A program made the translations under genes and the position numbers. Shown here piece after piece: positions 22,083-33,959 of a DNA stretch of 64,000 nt (the stretch's first letter is position 1; every line of letters starts with the position of its first letter). The notes below the pieces were generated by a model. It made no database searches and was not told where the DNA came from. It saw nothing but the letters and a program-made list of their open reading frames with translations. The stretch lies in NCBI RefSeq assembly GCF_001411555.2, contig NC_049902.1:15018741-15082740 (forward strand), read 5' to 3'. Source of the DNA: Juglans regia (Eukaryota; Streptophyta; Magnoliopsida; Fagales; Juglandaceae).

Positions 22083-24636
22083 TGTGACACCCTGAGTTTT
22101 AGGCTTGGGGTAAGAGGTCATGATAGGTCTCTTTTGGGCCTGAGTAAATAAAGGATCAATAGACTTAGGGCCCATATCGTTGGAACTTGCTTGCTTAGAG
22201 GATTATTACCCTACTTTTTTGGAATAGATGGCCTATCAAGCCCATTAAGGCTTTAGGCCCTTGTGAATTTTGGTCATCAAGTGTACGTAGACACTTGGCA
22301 TTCATCCTACATGTCCCTTAGAGATCCAACAAATCAACAATGTGATTGATGGAAGGAGACCCACGCATGTTACAAGAACCTATCATATTAGTGTTTCGGC
22401 TAGCCCAATCATTGATGTCAGTTGAAATGAGGTTTGATTGAGGGGAAGGAGAAGGGGCACACTAATGGCACACGCCCTTTAAATGGAATAACACCATCCA
22501 TGCCCTAAAATGCCACTTGGCACTCATGCACAAGATGGCTCAAGTGTCTCTTAATCTCCCAAGATTTTGTAACCATGTGGGATCTTAGAAATAAGGATAT
22601 GGGAATAATAAAGGGAGAGGATCTCGAGATTGGCCTAAAGGGGGGGAGGTACTCGGCCACAAGAAGAGGTGTCACTTGACAACCATGCATGTTTGTCCCT
22701 TAAGTTTTCAAGAAGGGTTTACTGATGGGAATCATGGAAGGTTCGGCTAACTAAGAGGAGGCGCCACATGGCACCCATGCATGGATGTTTCTTACATTTT
22801 CAAGGAATGAATAATGAGGGAGTAAGAGAAAAAATTTGATAATAGCAAAGCATGCCACTTGGCGCCATACTCATGTGAGGCTCTTAGGTTTCCAAAGAGA
22901 ACAATCATGAAGAAGACATTGAAGGGTTTCAGCTAGTGGCACTTGGCACACATGCATGGGGTTCTTACGTTTCCAAGGATGGTAATTATGAGGAAGATGA
23001 AGAGGATTTTGGATTTCCATGAACCAATGCCACTTGGCATTTCCTTTCAAGAACACTCTTTTAGGCTGTGTTTGGATGTTGAGATGAGTTGAGTTGAGTT
23101 ATGAATAGTAGTATTTTGTGGGTCCCATTAAGATGGGTTCAAGTTTTTTAGGTTGAAATGAGTTTAAATTTTTAAGTTGAAATGTATGAAGTAAGTTGAG
23201 ATGAGTTTAACTTTTTTATGAGAAATTAAAAAAGTAGTGGGTCCCATCAATGATTGGTTTGAAATGAGTTGAGTTGGGTTCAAAACATAGCCTAGATTTT
23301 TGTTCCCCATGCCCTTGTCTAATGTGCCAATGCTCTTCACCAATAAAACTCACTGACTTTGGCCATTTTTTTAATCATTTTAGTTAGCATAATGATGAGG
23401 TTTCAGACTTTGTTGTTGCTTGTAAGGAATTTGGAAAATTTGAGAAGGAAGGGGCTAGGAGCTTGGTTGAAAATCACAAGCAATTTCCCCCTCACCCATT
23501 TAGCTATGCTGCCGCTCCTTTCCACCATGCATATTGGTTCATTTTTTTTGACTTTTAATTATTTCTGGTCAGTTTTATTTTTGGGAAGAAAGTCTCATTT
23601 ATTTGTTGCATTGGCTGGAAATCAAACAAAGGAAGTGAAGCCATGAAAGCCTATGCTGAGCCATGCTAGCTGTCACACTCTTTTCCATTAATTCTCTACA
23701 CAATGCCACCCATATCACCAATAAGATTAGGAGCTTTTGGTTAGTGGATAATCATGATTTGCCAGTGTAATTATTGAGGTTAGCTCTTGCTTACTCTCAC
23801 AAGAAAGCTGGACAATATTTGAGAAGGGAAAGGCAAGAGTTGGCCGAAATCCTTGCTCTAGGATTCCATCATTACTGCTGCCCACCTTCACCCAATGGCA
23901 CTCAAGCATTTAAAACTTAGTGATAGAGCATTTATGAAGAGTCATTAATGGAGCTAGTGGGAAGCTGTATAACACTTATGAGGAGTCATTAATGAAGCTC
24001 GTGGGAGATTTCATTGCACTTAAGGAGGAGCTATTAATGGAGTCATGGGAAATTACATTACATTTATGAGCCACTTAGGGAAGCACCAACCATGCTCTTG
24101 CCGCCCACTTCCACCAATGGAATTCATGCAGTAGCTTAGTTCTACTATGTGCCCCTTGTCCAACATGCAGTAGCTTAGTTCTCCTATGTGTCAATTGTCC
24201 AATATGCAGTAGCTAAGTTCTACTATGTACCACTTGTCCAACATGCAGTAGATTAGTTCTGCTATACGCCACTTGTCCAACATGCAGGAGATTAGTTTTG
24301 CACCCCCATGGAGCCTCAAGGTTAGCACAATCATTAGGTGATCTAAGATCATCCACTTGGCAATAAAGCCAAAGCAAGGACCAAGAGAGCTTGGGCAGGT
24401 TTTAGTATAAAACCAACCTCTAGTCTTCCATTTTAGGAGGCACACGAAAATCCCAATTAGTTCCTTCCTTTTCACTTCTTCTTCTCTCTTCTCATGTTCA
24501 TACACAAAGCTCTAATCCCCCACTCTCAAATCAGGAGCAAGTCACATAAGAATAGTGAGAACCAAGAGCTGTAGGTTAGAGTAAGGAAAACCGAGCCTCA
24601 TCTTCAAGGTCTTTGACTTGGTAAGTAATCTATATT
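22083..24636 (+). mobile_element. S-family LTR, 5' portion
   Basis: Starts TGTGACACCCTGAG, like other LTR starts here (TGTGATGGCCCGAG). It has repeated CACTTGGCACxxATGCATG words, a TATA box TATAAAA at 24406-24412, a leader and a donor-like TTG|GTAAGTAATC at 24621. The next LTR (Q, TGTGACATCTCGG) starts at 24637, so S is interrupted there and its 3' half was not found with confidence. A MITE lies at 23064-23292. No coding capacity. Four related units near 24140-24300 repeat CAACATGCAGTAG and STTAGTTCT words. Confidence 0.55.
23064..23292. mobile_element. Tourist-like MITE (GGCTGTGTTTGG ends)
   Basis: 229 bp with ends GGCTGTGTTTGG and CAAAACATAGCC, which are inverted repeats with mismatches. 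Flanking TA is present on both sides (23062-23063 and 23293-23294). The interior carries GAGATGAGTTGAGTTGAG words and two copies of GTGGGTCCCAT in inverted context. Ends and size suit a Tourist-like (PIF/Harbinger) MITE; the duplication is too short to be sure. Confidence 0.65.
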
Positions 24637-25966
24637 TGTGACATCTCGGACTTTGCCAAGTCACCGTTCATATTTTTTATTTGGATATTATTTTAGTTAT
24701 TGGATTGTGCTAGGTGTTTGATGAATGCCTTGAGATATGTTCTATTTATTTGGCCTTTGGAATCTTAAGCATAAGAGCCCACAAGGGAAAGAAGAGAAAA
24801 AGCCAACAAAGCCCATGTGGATTTCGACCAACCAAGCTAGGATTAGGGTTTGAAACCCAATGTTGATCACTACAGAAAGAGAAGGCACCACATGGCATGA
24901 CAAGATCTTTTTATTTTTCTAGAAGCTTGTCATTTGAAACCTAGTGTGATGGCCCGAGTTTTTGTCTAGGCTTGGCCCTTAGAATTGTTCTAGGTTGCCA
25001 TGGTATTTTAGGAGCCTTAGTTACTTTAAAAGGCCTTAGAAGCCTTTGATGTAGTAACTTAAGCCGAAGAGAAGAGTGGCTCTAGTTTACTTTAGAATTT
25101 TGGCCTTATTGGGAATTTAAGTCTAATGGTTTAGGCCCATGATCCAATTCTAAATCTGCTAAGTGTTATGTGACCCAAAAATGTTATACTTTGAACCTAG
25201 TCTTGAAAGTGGGCTAAGGGGTAAAAAGAGGTGTAGAAAAGCACCAAGATGGGCTTACACGCCTAGCCCATTGCTTTTTGTCCAGAATTCAAGTTCCAAG
25301 GTAGGTTTCTTGGAAAGGGGAGCCTAGGGAAGTGCAATAGTGTCTTTCTAGAAGTTTTGCATAGGAAACTGAAGGGAGGCCTTTGGGATTTCGAATTTTG
25401 TTAGGTTTTGCCATATGTCAAGCATGCACAAAGTTTCTAGAAGATTTTTGGGATGAGGCTTTTATATCAAGGACAAGTTAACCCCTAGGGTTTTTGGCTA
25501 GCATACCCCCCAAGCATTTCATTTGCTTGCCACTTGTCACTTAATGCATTTTGAACCAATGAAATGTGAAGGGTCACCTAGGGAATGAATATTGAGAAGA
25601 TGAAGCAACACTTTGGGAATAGAAAGTGAAAGGGACGACTAGGGCTATGGCACACTCCCAATGCCACTCGTCCTCCATGCCAAGAGTTCCTTATTGGGAA
25701 TAGGAAGAGACATGCATGATTTTACCAAGTTATCCCTTGAGAAGACATTGACGTGTTAAAGGAAAGGAAGGGCATAAGAGGGAAATGAGATTTTTGGCCA
25801 AGGAGGGAAGCCAACACGCCACCTCCAAGAATGCCCATTCCCAATGCAATCTAAGTGGGGAACTCCAAGAGGTTTTCGATTTTTGAGAGAGGAAGAAGAA
25901 GAAACCTTGCCACTTTTCTTACATGTAAGGGTTTTGATTCAAACAAGGAGGGAAGTGAAGGGTCTC

Positions 25967-25974
25967 TATATAAA
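25967..25974 (+). promoter_or_regulatory. LTR TATA box (Z2)
   Basis: TATATAAA lies in a purine-rich context about 190 bp before the donor-like site. The equivalents are Z1 (19855-19862, minus), Q (29211-29218), R (46127-46136), S (24406-24412) and Z3 (50069-50076, minus). Consistent position across LTRs supports promoter function. Confidence 0.55.
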
Positions 25975-27206
25975 GAGAAGGTTCACGCCTAGGAGGCTTT
26001 TCCCTTGCCATTTTTTTTTCAGATTTTGCATGAGTTTCCACTCTCTCCACACAATTCTCTCAAGCTTTTTGAAAGCTCTCTCATTTTCTTGTGTTTTCTC
26101 TCCAACCAAACAAGAAGGATCCTTGCTAGAGAAGGATTTCTGTACTACCCAAGGATTTGCAAGGTAGGGTTCGGGTTTTCCTAAATCTTACTCATACACA
26201 AGTCTTTTCTCAATCTGAAAATGAGATTCAAATCTCATTAGACTTTGAGAAATGATAGAACACACACTTTAAACTATTTTCTTGGAAATAACCTAGGGTT
26301 TCTAAGAGAAACCCTTGAGACCGAATAGTGAAGGGGGGATTTATCCTCCTTGTTTCGACCATCACATGTATTCTTGCCTACCTTAGGTTTTGTTTTACCT
26401 AATGAGTGAAATGGAGAGGGTTTTAACCTAATAACCCTAGAAGCCAAATGGTTTAAGACCAAGTGATGCCCTAGAAACACACACACATGCACTCAAGAAC
26501 ATGAGATAGGGTTTTAGATGCTCTTTCTAATATGGTATGTTCAGATTTACAGCTTGCTAGTGTTTCTTTACAAGGATTTTGAAAGTATACACTCAACCTA
26601 CTCTTGGCTAATACCTGTATATGATTGTGTAAATCTTTTCATTACCATGTTTGCTTTGTTTGCTATTTCTTGATTTCTTGATTGCTTATTTGATTATGTT
26701 AATATGATCTTGAATCAATCTATGGAAGGAATTATATGCTTTGAAATTGTGATGAATATGCCTTGAAATACTTGTATATGTTTCGGTTTTCACATGTTTA
26801 AGAAGGATGGAATATGTATCATGATATTTCGGCCATACCATGTCTTGAATGATTTGGATCTTTGCCAAATGTTATGACTTCATGCATTGTTTTACTATGC
26901 TTTGATCCCTATGTTATTTGCTTGAAGATTGGAACATGTTTAAGTTATGAACTTCATGATTTTTACTCCTATATGTTTTGGCCTAAGCAAGTTCTTATGG
27001 TTCCATGAATGTGTTTGGATGTTTCATGTGTTTCATATTATCATGCCATGAAATGAACATGTTATGTTTTGCTATTTCATGCATAACATTCCAAATGTCA
27101 CATGTCAAGCATAAGTACGTATGTCTTAAGTTCCGTTTCACATGCATTTCGGGAAAATGTTTTTAAAGAAAAGTAATGCTCAAAGAAAATAGTCTAAACG
27201 TTTTAT

Positions 27207-27485
27207 CACGACCCCAAGTGCTAGGGCGGGGAATGTCCTAGTGCAACTCCTCTATCCAGTCTGGAGTGATAACTGCTGGGTCGACAAAGAATAGTCAATG
27301 AGCCTCGAATGGATTCTTTTTAAAGAATGTCGGAGCGAGGAAGTACCTAACGCTAGTGGGTGCATAAGGCATTTAACCCGACGAAATAAGGTCGAGTTTT
27401 TATGATTCCCTATTTATGATGTATTCATCACGGTGTACGAACCGTTGATGGTGCGGTAAATAGCAGGAACACATGGTGCAAGGAG
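27207..27485 (+). repeat. Conserved CACGACCCC module (Z2 copy)
   Basis: Contains in order CACGACCCCAAGTGCTAGG, GTCCTAGTGCAACTCC, CAGTCTGGAGTG, GGGTCGACAAAG, GCCTCGAATGG and GGTGCGGTAAATAGCAGG. Homologous modules start at 18647 (minus), 30408, 40257, 46919, 47482, 48723 (minus) and 41955 (minus). It is the longest shared block between LTR families that are otherwise hard to align. Confidence 0.7.
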
Positions 27486-27785
27486 GGTAGCCGTGTTGTG
27501 TCCTCCCTTTGAACAAGTATAAGAGCTCATATGATAAGGATCACTAGATCTAAATCTTGTGATATATTTTGATAAGACAAGTTCTGAATAAGATCATGTG
27601 AATAAGAAAAAGTTAAGAAGCTTTTATGAAAAGTTTAAGTCTCTGTTACAAGTCTTTTGCAAATGGTCGAGTGCAAAAGTCAAGTCTTGGTTAAGGCATA
27701 AGCCAAGTACATGTCCATGGATGCATATCATGATATACTTTTTGTATGCTTGTATTAACTTTTGTATGTTATGTGATTACTTGCT

Positions 27786-27845
27786 GAAATTTCTCGAAAT
27801 CTCATTGTGGTAGTTTCCACTACCATTCCTCAACCGGAATGGTAG
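27786..27845 (+). promoter_or_regulatory. Conserved LTR hairpin pair, copy in Z2
   Basis: Hairpin 1 (27786-27803) pairs GAAATTTC with GAAATCTC with one mismatch. Hairpin 2 (27820-27845) pairs CTACCATTCC with GGAATGGTAG in a perfect 10-bp stem with a 6-nt loop. The acceptor-like CAG ends 12 nt later at 27857. Confidence 0.65.
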
Positions 27846-29858
27846 AAGTTGTAACAGGTACCCCAGATACCCAGGAAACATGAACCAGGATGGTTCTCTG
27901 ATAGAAGACGAGTTCATTGTTCAAGCTCGTCAAGAGTACACTGCGGAGATCTTACATAGTATTAGTGAGACAAAAATTGACGCTACGATCTATGAACCCT
28001 CTAAGAACTTGAAGTTTTGGTGGAATATGGACCAGTTGTCTATATATTTAGAGTAAGCCTCTAAGGCTTCGGCTGACGCGAAGGCAGTAGCAAATGCTTT
28101 TGGTCTATTACCGGCCGAGCCTTGGCAATCCCATGGGGTCTTTTTGTGTCTATCTCCCGATGGCACAATGGTTATGAAGTGTATTGAAGTTTTAGTATTT
28201 TGTGGAAAGAAGAAAAAAAGGAGAAGGAAGGCATCAACATTTATGACCAACTTTTGTGGACTTATGTTTCTTTTGTGGGAATCCTGTGTTTTGGAAATTT
28301 TAAAATTATGCTTCATGCTTTTTCGGATATTATGCCTTTATGGCTTATGTTTACGTTTGGGACAATGTTTTGGGTTATGATATTAGTTTATAGTGCCATG
28401 TGCTTTGCGATTGCTTATCGCCTTGTTTAGTTTATCTGACTTTTATTAAATTTTTCATTGCATCATTATTGCATACTGCTAGTGTACTTAGGTGCATAGC
28501 ATATTATCTGTCATGTATGAAGGGTGTATAGCCTTGTGTTACATGTCCCAGTGTCTCGGTCACCATCCAATCCCAAGCGGGGGCTGGGGGTGCCACACCT
28601 AGGAAAGTAGCAAAGTGTGAAACTTGTCCAACATGCAAAGAGGTTCTAGAAGGAAGTGAGTGGATGAGACAAAGAGAGAGGATTCGGCTACCTAGGGAAC
28701 ACGCCAACCCTCACCAACCTAGTGCCACTTGTCCTTCATGCATAAGTGTGCTTTTTAGATGCAATGAGCCTAGACGTGAAAATGGGAAAAGGGGGATAGA
28801 GAAAAATTAGGGTTTTGGTTGAAACCCCTAGTCAGACACGCCACCTACCACCTAGGGAAGACAAAAGATAATTCTTGGGAAGATATAGGATTTTCGGCTA
28901 CCACAAGGCACACACACCCCCCACTTGCCACATATCAACCATGCACTAGTGAGAAATCCAAGAAGGATTTAGGATTTTTATATTGACTCTTATGCCCCTT
29001 AGTGCTTTACATCTAGATAAGCGAGGAAGGGTTGTTTGGGAAGAGAGAATTTTGGATGAGGAGAGAGGGAAGTGCACGCCACCCACCAAGTGTCCTTTAG
29101 CATTCCCTATGCAGCACCATCATGGGGAAGAGCAAGGGTCATTTTCGGTCAAGGAGCCAAGTGGCATCCATGCTTTTGTCCTTTGGTTTTCCAAGGAAGG
29201 GACAAGCATCTATAAAAAGGGGGAGCCGAATGTGAAGGGTCCTTTTTGGGAAAATTTTTTAGATTTGCTTCTTGCACCCATTTGGCCACTCCAAAGCTTT
29301 CTCTCTAGTTTTCATTTTCTCAAGATTTCTCACAAACCAAACACCACCATTACTCTTCAAACACTATTTCAAAAATCACCAAGGATTTCTCCTACACCAT
29401 TCAAGAAGAAACGAAGCACAAGGAGGTAAGAACCATCTCTCTATTTCTTGCACATACAAGCATGGCCAAAAGGAAAAACAATACCAACAAAGTTTTGGTT
29501 CTAGGGTTTCCCACACAAACACACACATTCACTTGGGGAACTAGGGTTTTTCTTCAAGGGGAAGAAGGGACCCGAAGCATTTTCTTGCCTTGAGCAAGTG
29601 AGCATGAAACTTTGGAGAGAAGGGGAGCCATGACCATCACATGTAGAAAAGCTAGGGTTTTATCCTTAAGAGGTTTCAGTTTTTGGTGTTTTCTTGCCAT
29701 ATAAGATGATTTCGCAAAACCTTAAACACAACACTCACACTCACCTTTGAGATTAGTGTTTTTCTCCTAATCTTGTCTAATGATTCTTAACATGCTTTTC
29801 CAAATTGTTGATATTATATTCGTTGGATTTTTGTAAGTAGACCTTCAACCTACTCTTG

Positions 29859-29897
<39 letters not shown>

Positions 29898-30930
29898 TGT
29901 GAACTCGTGTTTGATTATTCTTGTTTGAATCTAGTTTCCCTTGTGTTGTATATACTCAATTTTCATTGGGAAGATATGATGCCATGTTATGGGCATTATT
30001 GGTTGAATCTTATCTTCTAATATGCTATGTTTTGGTTTTGGTTTTGACATGTAAAGATCCTTTGTTCGCTAATAAGATCAACTGAATGTGTGGAAGAATG
30101 AAAACATGTGTTGTGATGATGAAAAGTTATGTTTTTAGAACCTATATGAATCTACCAAGGCTAGAATTAGGATTTTCAAATTTGTTTTATGCTTCGTTGA
30201 TCATGAATCGGCTATTTTTATGCGTATTCATCATGTGATTGCATGTTTTGATGATTTCAAGCCTTCTTACGAGATGCATGTTACAACTTAGTGTTATATG
30301 TCTCGATTTTTGCATGTTTCATGAGTATGAGAGAGTGTAGCATCATAATTCCATGTCTCATGCATTTGGGTATGTGTTTTTGACAGAAGAGTCAAGGCAT
30401 GTTTTGTCACGACCCCAAATGCTTGGATGCCAAAATACCCTAGTGGAACTCCCTGTCCACTCTAGAGCGCTTAAAGTCTAGCGGAGACCCCTGGGTTGAT
30501 GAAGTATAGTCAACATGCCTCGAATGACTCCTTATGTAAAGGATGCTGGAGCGAGGTTGCATCTAAAGCTAGTGGGTGCCATACAGTGAAGGTGAAATAA
30601 GCAAACTGCCATAATGAATATGTTTAAGAATATGACGTAGTCAACTCGATCAAAGTAGATCATTGGAAGATGCGGTAATTAGCGGGGAAAACACGGTGCT
30701 TAGGGGAGCCATAAGATGTCCAACCATGTGTTAGAAATGATTAAGGCGTTCGAGCTCTATGACATGATATGATACGATATGTTATGATATGCCATGATAT
30801 GTTATGATATGATATGAGATGACATGAAATGATATGATATGATCATGATATAGCTTGATACGTTATGATAAGAAATGGCATGATATGTTATGTTATGTGT
30901 TTTAGGAGGAAAAGGATCAATGGTGTGCGA

Positions 30931-31912
30931 ACGATGTGAGGATGTTTCTCCAAGATCATGAGATCAGGAGGCTAGGAACCCTCCACTGAAATGAGGGCAA
31001 GCAACAGCGGAAGCTATATGCCAAATGACGGAAGTGATGCGAAACCAGATGGAACAAGGACAAAATGTTAGGCAAGAACCGCCTAGAGGAGATAACCAAG
31101 GATGTTCGTTTGAGACATTCTTGGTGTATAGATACCCGAACTTCATGGGTATGGAAGGAGCCTTGAGAGCCAACAAGTGGCTTATTGAGAGCCAGTATAC
31201 CGGACACTTACTTCAAGGAGAAGCTGGTATATGGTGCTTGAATTGGGGGATGTAGCTACTCTCACTTGGGAGTGATTTAAGAAGGAATTTGATAGTCGTT
31301 TCTCTCCAGAGACAACCAAGCAGCAAAAGGCATTGGAATTTGTGAATTTGACGCAAGGCAATATGATGATAGAATAGTACGCAACTCGATTTATGGGATT
31401 GGGAAGATTTTCCCCTCATCTGATTGGTATGGTGAAGATGCAGGTTAGAAAGTTCAAAGACGGATTACAACCAAGGATTCGGAATCAAGTCGTATGCCTG
31501 CGAATTGAGAATTTCCAAGAGCTAGTTAATGTTGCTTCGATAGCAGAGGCAGAGCAATGAAGTCTGATTTCTCAAGTTCACACGGACCGGAAAAGGGGAA
31601 TGCCTTACTCTTTGGAAAGGAACATGGGAAAGAAAAGGGTTCCCTATACCTTGGATAAGGAAAAAGGGAAAGTGGTCAGGAATGTAGTACTTGTTACTCC
31701 ACCACCATGTCGAAGATGATGACGAAGGCATAACGATGAATGCCGATTCGCCACAGGAGCATGTTTTAGATGTGGTCAGACTGGCCATATGATTCGAGAT
31801 TGTCCACAGAATATGCCTGGAGGAATAACAATGCCAGGAGGTAAAGGAAAAACCCCTGTAAAAGGCCAAAGTTTACGCTATCATGCTAGGAGAGGTAGAT
31901 TCAGAAACCAAT
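30931..31912 (+). pseudogene. gag: Q element gag with zinc knuckle, broken
   Basis: Gag nucleocapsid precursor of a Ty3/gypsy chromovirus. Recognisable blocks are MTEVMRNQMEQGQN (about 31021), a capsid segment LTWE.FKKEFDSRFSPETTK (about 31265-31320) and EYATRFMGLGRFS-like sequence near 31380. A CCHC zinc knuckle at 31762-31803 reads CFRCGQTGHMIRDC, with all three Cys and the His present. Stops at about 30975, 31255, 31375 and 31557 and a frameshift break it. It lies directly after the damaged 5' LTR, without a primer site. The surviving zinc knuckle would bind packaged RNA in a working element. Confidence 0.85.
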
Positions 31913-31949
31913 GAGGCAATTGATGCTGAAGTGATCACTGGTAAGGTTA

Positions 31950-32243
31950 AATTGATGCAACACGTGGCATGTGCTCTGTTTGACTCTAGAGCATGGTGAT
32001 CTTTTGTGTCTTATGATTGTGTGCAAAGTTGTGAGTTGAATATGGAACCTTTGTCCAGAAAGGTCCTAGTAGCTATTTCGGACGAGAAGATAGTTGGATG
32101 TACTCGTATAGTTAAGAACTGTCCATTGGAAGTTGCAGGCTTAACCTTAACCACCAACCTAATCATTTTCCATCTGATGGAGTTCGATTTAATTTTTGGA
32201 ATGGATTGTCTATCAAGGCACTACGCTAAGCTAGATTGTTGAA
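31950..32243 (+). pseudogene. Q element aspartic protease, inactivated
   Basis: Retropepsin domain of pol. The active-site block is readable as ALFDSRAW followed by TGA; the family has D-S/T-G-A followed by small residues. Gly is replaced by Arg and a stop follows, so catalysis would be lost. The flap/tail region is conserved (LMEFDLIFGMDCLSRHYAKLDC, the usual end of plant gypsy protease). The reading frame ends at 32241. Confidence 0.8.
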
Positions 32244-32350
32244 GGAGGGAGGTAATTCTCAATTTACCATCAAAGGACAAAATTTGTTACATGGGAGAAG
32301 TAATTAGGTTAATTCTGTAAGTGGTAATGACAAGACGAGTTTAGAAAAGT

Positions 32351-33923
32351 ATGATGAGAGGAGCTGCCGCTTATCTCGTTGTTATGACTAGTCCAACGGA
32401 GGAGCTTAAAGGAGTCAAGGGGATTCCGGTGATAGAAGATTTTCTTGAAGTTTTTACTGATGATTTGCCTAGATTACCCCCGGACGGAGAAACAGAGTTT
32501 GTGATTGAGCTAGAGCTAGCAATGGCTCCAGTACACAAGGCACCTTACCGAATGGCCTCGACAGAATTAAAAGAGTTGAAGGTACAGATTGAGGAACTCC
32601 TCGAGAAAGGTTTTATTCACCCTTGTTCATCTCCTTGGGGAGCGCCAGTACTATTTGTGAAGAAGAAGGATGGAACCTTGAGAATGTGTATCGATTACTG
32701 TGATTTGAATAAGGTGACCATTAAGAACAAGTATCCACTGCCATGGATGGATGACGTACTAGATCACTTACAAGGAGCGTCAGTGTTTTCGAAGATAGAT
32801 CTGCGATCGAGTTATCACGAGCTCAAGATCAAGGATCAAGATATACCTAAGATTGCCTTTCGAACTCGTTATGGACATTTTGAGTTCATAGTATTGCTTT
32901 TTGCATCGACGAATGTCCCTAGCAACATTTATGGATTTCATGAATCAAATCTTTAAGCAGTACTTAGATGGTTTTATGGTAGTGTTCATAGATGATCTAC
33001 TGGTATATTCTCGCAGTGACAAGGAGCATAGGGAACATCTGAGGATAGTGTTGGAGACCTTGTAAGAGCATCGACTTTATGCCAAACTTAGTAAGTGTGA
33101 ATTTTGGCTTAATGTGAGACTTTTAGGTCACGCCATTTTTAGTGAAGGAGTTGCAGTAGACCCGGCTAAGATAGAGGATGTGACAGAATGGCAAAGACTG
33201 ACCAATGTCTATGTGATAAGTAGTTTTCTTGGTTTGGTAGGTTACTACCGACGATTCGTTAAAGGATTTTCCAACCTCTCTAGTCCATTAACGACATTAA
33301 TGAAGAAAAATGCTAAGTATGTTTGGAGCGAGTGTGAAAGGAGTTTCCTGGAACTAATGAGGAGGTTAACCACAACACTGGTATTGGCTTTACCTAAACC
33401 GCATAAGCCTCACGTGGTATACAATAATGCCTTTAAGGTGGGATTAGGATGCATTTTGATGCATCTAGGATGAGTTGTCACTTATGCCTCGTGACAACTC
33501 AAGGATCACAAGTAGAATTATCCTACTCATGACCTGGAGTTAGTTGCAGTAGTCTTTGCATTAAAGATTTGGAGACATTACTTATATGGAGAAAAGTGTG
33601 AGGTATATACAGATCATAAAAGTCTCAAGTACTTGTTTAGTCAAAAGAACTTGAATATGAGACAAAGAAGATGGGTCAAGACGATTAGTGATTATTGGTG
33701 TGAGATAAAGTATAATACTGGAAAGGCCAATGTAGTAGCAGATGCCCTTAGTTGCAAGACTCAGGTTGACATGCCATTGATATTGGCAGGAATGAGGAAT
33801 TTGTTGATTAGGAACCCACCGAGAGATGTCATGTTAACAGTAGTACAGGAGATTGTACCATTAACTGAGGAGGAGATCATAGAAGGGCAAAGCAAGGATG
33901 ATAAGTTGGATAAGATTCGATAA
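32351..33923 (+). pseudogene. pol: Q element reverse transcriptase and RNase H, frameshifted
   Basis: The RT starts with an insert-like leader, then [42 protein letters not shown] and [14 protein letters not shown] to about 32885. A frameshift near 32900 moves the next part (MDFMNQIF..., [13 protein letters not shown]) to another frame. The catalytic FIDD is at 32985-32996 and intact. The RT thumb and linker follow (33114-33473, GYYRRFVKGFS). RNase H has YNNAFKVGLGCILM where the family has YTDASKVGLGC, so the first catalytic Asp is Asn. [11 protein letters not shown] and [10 protein letters not shown] end the domain. Stops occur at 32955, 33062 and 33471. Clade from motifs: chromovirus, Tekay/Del-like. 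It reads into the integrase downstream. Confidence 0.9.
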
Positions 33924-33959
33924 AGGATTTCAAGATCTGAAGGACTGCAACATTTTACG

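Larger units (their letters stand above)
24945..28597 (+). mobile_element. Z2 solo LTR (3,653 bp)
   Basis: TGTGATGGCCCGAG...GGGGGTGCCACA with perfect 5-bp duplication CCTAG (24940-24944 and 28598-28602). No internal region is present, so this is a solo LTR within the Q 5' LTR. It contains TATATAAA at 25967-25974, a leader, donor-like CAAG|GTAGGG at 26164, the module from 27207, hairpins at 27786-27845 and acceptor-like AACAG ending at 27857. Reading frames inside have no domain and also occur in Z1. Confidence 0.92.
24637..30930 (+). mobile_element. Q 5' LTR (interrupted by Z2, 3' end deleted)
   Basis: Begins TGTGACATCTCGGACTTTGCC. Z2 (24945-28597) splits it with a perfect CCTAG duplication. 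The rest continues with TATA box TATAAAAA at 29211-29218, donor-like GGAG|GTAAGAACC at 29426, (CA)n at about 29864-29892, the CACGACCCC module from 30408, and a GATATG-rich stretch at about 30760-30900. The expected LTR 3' end, with hairpins, acceptor and primer site, is absent. At about 30905-30960 sequence passes straight into gag, so roughly 1 kb was deleted across the LTR/leader boundary. Its best partner is the 3' LTR piece at 47376-58512. Confidence 0.65.
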
